From Pirellulales bacterium (GTDB lineage Bacteria > Planctomycetota > Planctomycetia > Pirellulales > Thermoguttaceae): 12,906 nucleotides of DNA. The stretch covers positions 1 to 12,906 of the forward strand of contig JAUWJC010000055.1 of assembly GCA_030607895.1 (NCBI GenBank). Direction: 5' to 3'. Shown here piece by piece: positions 1 to 5,020 of the stretch. The first letter of the stretch is position 1; the number at the start of each line of letters is the position of its first letter. The position numbers and the translations under genes were made by a program. Under the pieces are notes generated by a model. It was not told the DNA's origin, made no database searches, and saw nothing but the letters and a program-made list of their open reading frames with translations.

Positions 1-166
1 CTCAACGCGGTCAAGAATTGAGGTTTTCGGATCGAGTTGTCAGTTATCAGTTGTCAGTTGTCAGTCTGAAGACTTGCCAGAGCCGTTGTTTCCAAGCTCT
101 GACAACTGATAACTGACAACTGATAGCTTCGTCACAAAACCGCAATTATTGACCGCGAGCAGTATA
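1..166 (+). repeat. MITE-like element A, copy 1 (5' end cut by window edge)
   Basis: This is a palindromic element. It reads CTCAACGCGGTCAAGAAT at the left (the first four bases, presumably TATA, lie outside the window) and ends GACCGCGAGCAGTATA. Inside are four 7-bp units of GTTRTCA type, a central segment with the stem AGAGC/GCTCT (about 80-100), then four complementary units of GAYAACT type, and the conserved block TTCGTCACAAAACCGCAA. With the missing TATA restored its length is 170 bp, the same as copy 4. It lies just downstream of mreB and in the same orientation as copy 4. Confidence 0.85.
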
Positions 167-185
167 CCGGGCCGACACGGCCCGG
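167..185 (-). terminator. GC-rich hairpin after mreB
   Basis: CCGGGCC (167-173) and GGCCCGG (179-185) form a perfect 7-bp stem around GACAC, about 20 nt past the mreB stop. There is no T-run on the minus strand, so this is at best a weak intrinsic terminator. It directly abuts element A copy 1 and may instead be part of an insertion scar. Confidence 0.3.
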
Positions 186-205
186 CTCCGAAACTCCTTT
201 TGGCG

Positions 206-1255
206 TTAGACATCGTCGTCGCTCGACTGGAACGTGGGGCGCCAGCGGTCGAAGTGCTCCAGGCAGATGAGCGTTCCGCGGGCGACGGCGGCCAACGGTT
301 CGGCGGTCACGCGGACCGGCAAGCCGGTTTGCTCGGCCAGGTATCGGTCGATTCCCCTCAGTAAGGCGCCGCCACCGCAAAGCACCATTCCGCTGTCGAC
401 CAGGTCGGCGGCCAGATCGGGGCTGCAATGGTCGAGCGTCTCTTTGATCGCTTCGAGGATTTTTTCCAGCGGATCGCCCAGCGCCTGGCGGACCTCCTCG
501 CTGGTGACGGTTGCCTTGCGTGGCAGGCCGCTCTGGGTATCGAGCCCACTGACCTCCTGCACCAACTCCTCCTCCAGCGGATACGCACTGCCGGTGTCGA
601 TCCGCAGCCGCTCGGCGGCGGAGAGGCCAATTCGCAAGCTGTAATGGCGGCGGAGGTAGTCGACAATGGCCCGATCCATTTTGTCGCCGCCGGCGCGGAT
701 CGATCGGCTGGCCACGACGTCGGCCATGCTGATGACGGCCACTTCGGTAGTGCCGCCGCCGATGTCGCAGACCATGCTGGCGACCGGCTCGGCGATGGGT
801 AATCCGGCGCCGATGGCGGCGGCCTTGGCTTCGGTTTGCAGGAAGACCTGCCGAGCACCGGCCCGATGTGTGCTGTTGAAGACCGCCCGTTTCTCCACCG
901 GCGTGATGCATCCCGGCACCGCCACCAACACTCGGGGCTTCAACCGCAACCCGCCCCGCTGGGCCTTGTGAAAGAAATAGCGAAGCATGGCCTCGCAGAG
1001 TTCGAAGTCGGTAATCACGCCGTCCGAGAGCGGCCGGACGACGGAGATCGACTTGGGCGTTCGGCCGAGCATCTGTCTGGCCAGGTGCCCGACCGCGCAA
1101 CCGCCGGAGAGGATACGGTTGGTTTGGCCCTCGACGGCCACCACCGAGGGTTCGTCCAACACGATCCCCTCGCCGGCCACGCTAAGGAGCGTATTGGCCG
1201 TTCCCAGGTCCAGGGCCAGATCGGAACTGAAGCAGCCGAGAAATCGCTCGAGCAT
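206..1255 (-). CDS. mreB: Rod shape-determining protein MreB (actin-like ATPase)
   Basis: This 349-residue protein matches the normal length of MreB, the bacterial actin that polymerises under the membrane and guides lateral cell-wall synthesis. Visible actin-fold motifs are phosphate-1 DLGTAN (16-21), phosphate-2 DIGGGTTEV (164-172) and the adenosine motif GGGALLRG (294-301). The typical block LRIGLSAAERLRI (207-219) and SGLPRKATVTSEEV (242-255) are also present. The N-terminus MLERFLGCFSS could be an amphipathic membrane helix. The segment FLQTEAKAAAIGAG (138-151) differs from the common LIEEPMAAAIGAG; the second Glu is kept, the Pro is not. The ATG at 1253-1255 is chosen because it puts DLGTAN at the usual distance. 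It has only a poorly spaced AAGG before it, and a heptamer array starts 12 nt upstream. It is last of three co-oriented genes. mreC would be expected further downstream, outside the window. Confidence 0.96.
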   Translation of the reverse strand: MLERFLGCFSSDLALDLGTANTLLSVAGEGIVLDEPSVVAVEGQTNRILSGGCAVGHLARQMLGRTPKSISVVRPLSDGVITDFELCEAMLRYFFHKAQRGGLRLKPRVLVAVPGCITPVEKRAVFNSTHRAGARQVFLQTEAKAAAIGAGLPIAEPVASMVCDIGGGTTEVAVISMADVVASRSIRAGGDKMDRAIVDYLRRHYSLRIGLSAAERLRIDTGSAYPLEEELVQEVSGLDTQSGLPRKATVTSEEVRQALGDPLEKILEAIKETLDHCSPDLAADLVDSGMVLCGGGALLRGIDRYLAEQTGLPVRVTAEPLAAVARGTLICLEHFDRWRPTFQSSDDDV

Positions 1256-1266
1256 CCTTGCTCACG

Positions 1267-1315
1267 TAGTGGATAGTGTGTAGTTGATAGTTGATAGTTG
1301 ATAGTTGATAGTGCC
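1267..1315. repeat. Heptamer array TAGTTGA, 7 units
   Basis: Seven consecutive 7-bp units run from 1267: TAGTGGA, TAGTGTG, four perfect TAGTTGA (1281-1308) and TAGTGCC. The array occupies the leader just before the mreB start. The unit differs from the TTATCAG unit of element A, but the period is the same. Confidence 0.85.
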
Positions 1316-1402
1316 GTTTGCGGCTTCGCAACTCGCCACGGCTGTCGGGCCGATCGGCGAAGTCGCGCGGGCCGGCGATGGCCCACCCTTGAACTCGAAA
1401 CC

Positions 1403-1582
1403 TTAATCCTTCATCTCCAGGTACAGACAGACAATCGCCAAAATGATGGCGACCAGCGACACCGCCAAGAGCACCGTGTAGACGTCGGCCCTGGGCTTAC
1501 GAAACTGCCGGGCCGGGCCGACGGGGCCAATGGGTCCGGCCGGTTCGGGAACACTGTTGTCAGTTGAGCTTGGAAGCGACAC
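1403..1582 (-). CDS. Small single-pass membrane protein
   Basis: This encodes 59 residues from a GTG at 1580-1582. The N-terminal half is hydrophilic and Pro/Gly rich (PEPAGPIGPVGPARQF), then comes basic RKPRADVY, then a hydrophobic helix (VLLAVSLVAIILAIVCLYL) and a short charged tail EMKD. A positively charged segment before the helix suggests the N-terminus stays in the cytoplasm. The GTG is preferred because AGGGG lies 5 nt upstream; a TTG at 1624 would add 14 residues but overlap the preceding gene by 65 bp. With the chosen start the overlap is 23 bp, suggesting translational coupling. I do not recognise the family. Position between a coiled-coil membrane protein and MreB suggests a role near the cell-shape machinery, which is inference only. 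Confidence 0.7.
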   Translation of the reverse strand: MSLPSSTDNSVPEPAGPIGPVGPARQFRKPRADVYTVLLAVSLVAIILAIVCLYLEMKD

Positions 1583-2426
1583 GATCACCCCTTTGGATGG
1601 TGCCTTTTCGATAGTTGGGGTCAACCTTGCAGACGGATTTGTCGGGCGAGGTTCTTACTACTTCAATACGGCCCAGATACGTGCTCACCCCGCCTGCCAT
1701 CCGGTACACCTGAAGCGAATGGCCTTTCAGCAGCCCGTCGTCGGAGCCAATCGATATCTCGATCAGCCCGTCGCCCGTGGTGGCCAACACCAGGCCGTCA
1801 ACCCGCGGCGGAGTGTCGGCGGTAGGCGTGTGAAGCGTGAGTCCCTTGTGCCGTAGGATCTCCTTGGCCTTGGCCAGGTCGGCGGCCAAGGTTACTTGTC
1901 GGGCCTTCAACCGCTTCAACTCGTTGACCGATTGATGCAGATCGTCGGTCAAGCTGACCACGCTCTTGAAGTGGGCGTCGCGTTCGGCCTGAGCCTTGCC
2001 GATCTTCTCTCGAAACTCGTCGACTTCCGCACGGAGTCCCGCCAGAGTTTCCTGGGTGGCTTGCATGGCGGCCACGGCTTCGCGTTCGGCCTGTTTGAGC
2101 TTGGCATGTTCGCGATCGCGCTGGTCGCGTTCTCGCTTGAGTTCGTCGTTTTCGGTTTCCAACTTGGAAAGCGCCTGTCGCTTGGCGGCCTTTTCGGCGG
2201 CCAACTCGCCGTCGATCTTATCTAGTTGATCCTTGAGTTCCTGGTTGCGAGCCCGGACGTTTTCCAACTGAAACTTCAAGCCCAGGTCTTTGCCGCCCGA
2301 CGCCTCGGGGTTCAGCACTACGTCGCGCCAGTTCTTGTGCGTGGCGTAAACGGCCACGGCAAAGCCCATGAAGAGCACGCTCATCAACAGGATCAACACG
2401 GTGAAGATTTTACCGACGAGGTTCAT
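1560..2426 (-). CDS. Membrane-anchored coiled-coil protein with MreC-like C-terminal domain
   Basis: This is a 288-residue protein. It has one N-terminal membrane helix (about 7-28), a long coiled coil rich in Glu, Lys, Gln and Ala (about 50-193), a short Pro/Thr linker (198-207) and a compact beta-rich end (208-288). That end contains ISIGSDDGLLKGHSLQVYR, YLGRIEVVRTSPDKSVCKV and GTIQRGDRVASKL. The anchor, coiled coil and beta-domain order is the architecture of MreC, and 'IGSDDGL..GH.L.VYR...YLGRIEVV' resembles the MreC beta-barrel pattern. Together with mreB downstream, this suggests a cell-shape scaffold, either a divergent MreC or an extra planctomycete component. The ATG at 2424-2426 has the ribosome site GAAGAGG 7 nt upstream. 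That the gene exists is near certain; the role is inferred. Confidence 0.9.
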   Translation of the reverse strand: MNLVGKIFTVLILLMSVLFMGFAVAVYATHKNWRDVVLNPEASGGKDLGLKFQLENVRARNQELKDQLDKIDGELAAEKAAKRQALSKLETENDELKRERDQRDREHAKLKQAEREAVAAMQATQETLAGLRAEVDEFREKIGKAQAERDAHFKSVVSLTDDLHQSVNELKRLKARQVTLAADLAKAKEILRHKGLTLHTPTADTPPRVDGLVLATTGDGLIEISIGSDDGLLKGHSLQVYRMAGGVSTYLGRIEVVRTSPDKSVCKVDPNYRKGTIQRGDRVASKLN

Positions 2427-2529
2427 GGGGCGACCTCTTCTTTTTTTCTAATCGGGTGGCGGAAGATCCGCCTCAACAAGTCCATTTTGATCGGGACAAG
2501 CCGGGGTCGTTTCGCACGAAGCAACACGC
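2427..2529 (-). other. Leader of the coiled-coil/mreB cluster
   Basis: This stretch separates element A copy 2 from the coiled-coil gene. It holds the ribosome site GAAGAGG (2434-2440 on the minus strand) and a small perfect hairpin, GGCGGA/TCCGCC around AGA (2458-2472). No convincing -35/-10 pair is visible; the best (TTGAGG, 17 nt, GATTAG) is poor. A promoter must lie here or inside the element if the cluster is transcribed from this point. Confidence 0.35.
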
Positions 2530-2748
2530 TATACTCAACGCGGGCAAGGATTGCGGTTTTGTGACGAAGTTATCAGTTATCAGTTATCAGTTATCAGTTA
2601 TCAGTTATCAGTTATCAGTTATCAGTTATCAGTTATCAGTTATCAGTTATCAGTTGTCAGAGCTTGGAAACAACGGCTCTGACAAGTCTTCAGACTGACT
2701 ACTGATAACTTAATCCGAAAACCTCCATTCTTGACCGCGTTGAGTATA
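2530..2748 (-). repeat. MITE-like element A, copy 2 (expanded, 219 bp)
   Basis: It starts TATACTCAACGCGGGCAAGG and ends TTGACCGCGTTGAGTATA, so the ends are inverted repeats. It lies in the opposite orientation to copies 1 and 4. After GACGAAG come 13 heptamers, then the conserved core (AGCTTGGAAACAACGGCTCT and following bases), then two complementary heptamers (CTGACTA, CTGATAA) and CTTAATCCGAAAACCTCC. Compared with the 170-bp copy 4 it has nine more heptamers in one arm and two fewer in the other, a net gain of 49 bp, which is exactly the length difference. Confidence 0.9.
2570..2660. repeat. TTATCAG microsatellite, 12 perfect units plus one variant
   Basis: Twelve perfect TTATCAG units (2570-2653) are followed by TTGTCAG (2654-2660). 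They form the expanded arm of element A copy 2; the equivalent arms of the other copies have three or four units with TTGTCAG variants. The purity suggests a recent expansion by strand slippage. Confidence 0.95.
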
Positions 2749-2901
2749 AGCCCAGACCGCCTCAAGCAGCCCTGATTTACACCAAACAACAAAAACGCCT
2801 GCGTTACCGTCTTTCTAGTATAACTTGGCCCAACTTACCGTGTCAATTAGAATGACCGCAATTCAGGGAAGTTGGGGTGGCAGGGCAAGATTTTTCTTAC
2901 T

Positions 2902-2989
2902 TATAAAGCCGCGACCGGTGGTCGCGTCCGCGGTAGGAAACATGCGGTTTTGCCAATCGTTCACCGCGACCACCGGTCGCGACTTTATA
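2902..2989. repeat. MITE-like element B (88 bp, TATAAAG ends)
   Basis: The left arm TATAAAGCCGCGACCGGTGG is matched by the right arm, whose reverse complement begins TATAAAGTCGCGACCGGTGG. The inverted repeats extend to about 25 bp with one mismatch. Each arm is itself nearly palindromic (GCGACC GGT GGTCGC). A single arm of the same family recurs at 7495-7522. No open reading frame lies inside. Confidence 0.8.
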
Positions 2990-3120
2990 TTAGCCACACC
3001 ACATCATCATGCAGGGAAAAAGGTGCCTATCACCTGCTCCCCCTCGCTAGCAGTATGCCCGAGCCCAACATCCAACTGCGGCCAGAAGCACGCACGCCGT
3101 CAAGCAGATACCTAGAAATA

Positions 3121-3181
3121 GAGAAATAGGGAGAAATAGGGGGCTGAAAATAGGTGACTGTCCCCCATTTTCCTATTTCCC
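3121..3181. repeat. REP-like inverted repeat with GGTGACTGTCCCC core
   Basis: Two direct 10-mers GAGAAATAGG (3121-3140) lead into GAAAATAGGTGACTGTCCCC (3146-3165) and then CATTTTCCTATTTCCC. The right part pairs imperfectly with the left (GGGAGAAATAGGGGG against CCCCC...CCTATTTCCC). The core resembles GGGGACAG-type REP sequences that I recall from many bacterial genomes, often linked to REP-associated transposases; that match is from memory. Confidence 0.5.
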
Positions 3182-3219
3182 TGGGGCCGGTATGATTCGA
3201 TACAATGAACTGTTAGCCT

Positions 3220-3322
3220 GCATTTCTCACCCCCACGGTGTGCCACTGCTTCGCTAGAAGCAGTGTTTTCCCGGGAGTTTTCGCAGCACTGTTTCGGGAC
3301 GTCCCTGGTTGGTGAGAAATAC
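3220..3322. repeat. MITE-like element C (103 bp) with internal hairpin
   Basis: GCATTTCTCACC (3220-3231) and GGTGAGAAATAC (3311-3322) are terminal inverted repeats with a 10-bp perfect core. Inside is a perfect 9-bp stem, CACTGCTTC/GAAGCAGTG around GCTA (3244-3265), followed by TTTT, and near the right end the perfect palindrome GGGACGTCCC (3296-3305). The hairpin plus T-run could also act as a weak terminator or attenuator on the plus strand. Confidence 0.65.
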
Positions 3323-3366
3323 GGGTTGGGAGCGGCTCGTTCCGCCGCCGTTTGCGAACTTGTGGT

Positions 3367-4314
3367 ATGTTTGATCGCGTTTTGATTACCGGCATTTCGG
3401 GCTTTGTGGGTGGGTTCTTGGCCGAGCACCTGCTGGACACGGGCCACGCGGTATTTGGTTGCTCGCCGGCCGGCCAATGGATGGCAGAAAGCTCCGAGTC
3501 GCTTGCTGGCCGGGTGGAACTGGTGGCTTGGGACATGGCCGCCGCCGGTTTGTCCGAAGAAGCCTGCCGCCGGATCGAGCGGTTCCGGCCGGGCGCCGTT
3601 TATCATCTGGCTGCAATCAGCATTCCGGAGGATTGCGGCCTTGCCGAGCCGACGCTTCAGGCCGAAGCGATCAACGTAGGCGGCACGCGGCAGGTGTTGG
3701 AACTGGCCGCCCGGCTGCGCCCGCGTCCCCGAGTGCTACTGACAAGTACCAGCCACGTCTACGCACCCGTTCCGCCAGAATTACCCAGAGTAGATGAAGA
3801 CGCCCCGCTGGGCCCCGAGCGAGGATACGGCCGGACGAAACTGGCGGCCGAGGCAGAGGTTTGCCGAGCGGTCGAGCGGGGGTTGTGCGATGCCGTTATC
3901 GTTCGGGCGTTCCAACATACGGGTCCACGCCAAAACGCGCGGATGATGTTGCCCCAATGGGTCCGGCAGTTCGCCGCCGGAGGTTCACAACCGGTGGAAG
4001 TCTATACTCGCGACGCCCATATCGACCTGACCGACGTGCGTGACGTGGTCCGCGCCTATTGCCTGTTGATGGAGCATGGGGAGTGCGGCGGAGTATACAA
4101 CGTTGGGTCGGGCATCAACCGCCGCTCGGGCGACTTGTTGGCGATACTCCACGACATGGCCGATCCCCGGCGGCCCGTCGTCGAACTCCGCCCGGGATTC
4201 AAGCAAGACCCAATCGCCGACACCACCCGGCTGGTCAACCTGACCGGGTGGTCCCCCGAAATCACACCCGAACAAACCGTTGCCGACACGCTGGCCTACT
4301 GGCGCGGGAAGTAG
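3367..4314 (+). CDS. NAD(P)-dependent sugar-nucleotide epimerase/reductase, RMD/GMD-like
   Basis: This is a 315-residue extended short-chain dehydrogenase, the usual length. It has the Rossmann motif ITGISGFVG (7-15), the TSTS segment (127-130) before HVY, and the catalytic YGRTK (Y154, K158). The stretch FQHTGPRQNARMMLPQWVRQ (182-201), then DLTDVRDVVRAY (220-231), VYNVGSG (243-249) and TGWSPEI (293-299) are typical of GDP-4-keto-6-deoxy-mannose reductase and GDP-mannose dehydratase relatives. It probably makes an activated deoxy sugar for surface glycans; the exact substrate cannot be read. The ATG at 3367 is chosen over a TTG at 3352 because it begins right before the Rossmann strand (MFDRVLITG). 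No strong ribosome site is seen. It stands alone on the plus strand, convergent with rplU, after an island of inverted repeats. Confidence 0.92.
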   Translation: MFDRVLITGISGFVGGFLAEHLLDTGHAVFGCSPAGQWMAESSESLAGRVELVAWDMAAAGLSEEACRRIERFRPGAVYHLAAISIPEDCGLAEPTLQAEAINVGGTRQVLELAARLRPRPRVLLTSTSHVYAPVPPELPRVDEDAPLGPERGYGRTKLAAEAEVCRAVERGLCDAVIVRAFQHTGPRQNARMMLPQWVRQFAAGGSQPVEVYTRDAHIDLTDVRDVVRAYCLLMEHGECGGVYNVGSGINRRSGDLLAILHDMADPRRPVVELRPGFKQDPIADTTRLVNLTGWSPEITPEQTVADTLAYWRGK

Positions 4315-4415
4315 GCTGGTCGCCACGGAAGGGGACAGGTCCATGTTTTCGGCCAACGATGGACCAAGAGATATGGCTAATTTGAAAAAAACTGCAACAT
4401 CTGAACCTTGGCGGT

Positions 4416-4490
4416 CAGCTATCAGCTTTCAGCCGCTGGAAATAGCGCTTTTTGATGGGTTTCTGGCTGATAGCTGATCGCTGATAGCTG
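4416..4490. terminator. Convergent-gene hairpin region (CAGCTATCAGC repeats)
   Basis: CAGCTATCAGC (4416-4426) can pair with either of two copies of GCTGATAGCTG (4466-4476 and 4480-4490). Inside lies a weak plus-strand stem CGCT/AGCG followed by CTTTTT (4434-4453). Placed between the ends of the epimerase and rplU, it may serve as a two-way terminator. It may equally be a degraded repeat, since a similar TCAGCTTTCAGCTATCAG stands at 9527-9544. Confidence 0.4.
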
Positions 4491-4496
4491 GCCGGT

Positions 4497-4811
4497 TCAA
4501 GCGGTCTCGATCGTCTGGACTTTAACCCGGTTGTAGAGCTGCCGGTGTCCCGTCTTGCGGTGGACGTTTTTGCGGCGGCGGAACTTCTGGACGCCCAGCT
4601 TGGGTCCCTGGCTGACACCCAATACTTCGGCGGTGACGGTGACCGACTCGAGTGTTGGCTGCCCCACTTTCAGACCGTCGTCGTCCCGGCAGGCCAGAAC
4701 GCGGTCGAAAGTGATCTGGTCTCCGGCGGACAGATCGCGGTAGTCGATGTCGAACTGCTGTCCTTCTTCGACTTTGAACTGTCGACCGCCGTCTTCGATG
4801 ATTGCGTACAT
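4497..4811 (-). CDS. rplU: 50S ribosomal protein L21
   Basis: This 104-residue protein is the usual bacterial length. It starts MYAIIEDGGRQFKVEEGQ, and the C-terminal half carries the L21 signature around KFRRRKNVHRKTGHRQLYN, the basic stretch that binds 23S rRNA. The ATG at 4809-4811 has AGGA 6 nt upstream. The gene follows the RNase E/G gene on the same strand, a familiar order, but the whole spacer is occupied by element A copy 3, whose end lies about 20 nt before the start codon. rpmA (L27), which normally follows rplU, is absent: the next gene is convergent. Confidence 0.97.
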   Translation of the reverse strand: MYAIIEDGGRQFKVEEGQQFDIDYRDLSAGDQITFDRVLACRDDDGLKVGQPTLESVTVTAEVLGVSQGPKLGVQKFRRRKNVHRKTGHRQLYNRVKVQTIETA

Positions 4812-4831
4812 GGTGTATCCTGTGTATGCGA

Positions 4832-4993
4832 TATACTGCTCGCGGTCAAGAATGCGGTTTTGTGACGAAGTTATCAGTTGTCAGTTGTCAGAGCTTGGAA
4901 ACAACGGCTTTTGCCAGTCTTCAGGCTGATAACTGATAACTGATAACTGACTACTTCATACCAAAAGCGCAATCCTTGACCCCGTCGAGTATA
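4832..4993 (-). repeat. MITE-like element A, copy 3 (162 bp)
   Basis: It begins TATACTGCTCGCGGTCAAG and ends TTGACCCCGTCGAGTATA. It has three heptamers (TTATCAG, then TTGTCAG twice), the 34-bp core starting AGCTTGGAAACAACGG, and four complementary heptamers (CTGATAA three times, CTGACTA). Both flanks are of the same GCGGTTTTG...GAAG type (the right one reads GCGCTTTTGGTATGAAG on the other strand), so this copy is more symmetric than the others. Its outer end matches that of copy 1 (GCTCGCGGTCAA). It fills nearly all of the RNase-rplU spacer. Confidence 0.88.
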
Positions 4994-5020
4994 TCAGGTT
5001 TAACTGAACGTGTTCAAGTG

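Larger units (their letters stand above)
2749..3366. other. Gene-free interval with several inverted-repeat elements
   Basis: No reading frame here looks like a real protein. 2749-2901 shows nothing I can name. The interval then holds element B (2902-2989), a degenerate GGTGCCTATCACC/GCTCCCC stretch (3023-3044), a REP-like inverted repeat (3121-3181), and element C (3220-3322), which ends 44 bp before the next gene. An isolated TACAAT (3201-3206) could be a -10 for the plus-strand gene, but no good -35 precedes it. Confidence 0.6.

Noticed and set aside
132..1100. 322-residue minus-strand frame overlapping mreB
   Set aside because: Arg/Gly/Pro-rich composition with no family motifs; it is the other frame of mreB, whose motifs are complete.
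2570..2660. CRISPR array
   Set aside because: Units are 7 bp with no spacers; it is a tandem microsatellite and no cas gene is present.
2456..2698. 80-residue plus-strand frame with LSVISYQ repeats
   Set aside because: It is created by reading through the TTATCAG heptamers of element A; not a protein gene.
2725..2748. Promoter made of TTGACC and TATA in the element A ends
   Set aside because: The TTGACC and GAGTATA boxes are only about 8-10 bp apart, too close for sigma70; the sequence is better explained as a transposon end.
3112..3606. 164-residue minus-strand frame upstream of the sugar reductase
   Set aside because: It spans REP-like and element C palindromes and the antisense of the reductase N-terminus; no family resemblance.
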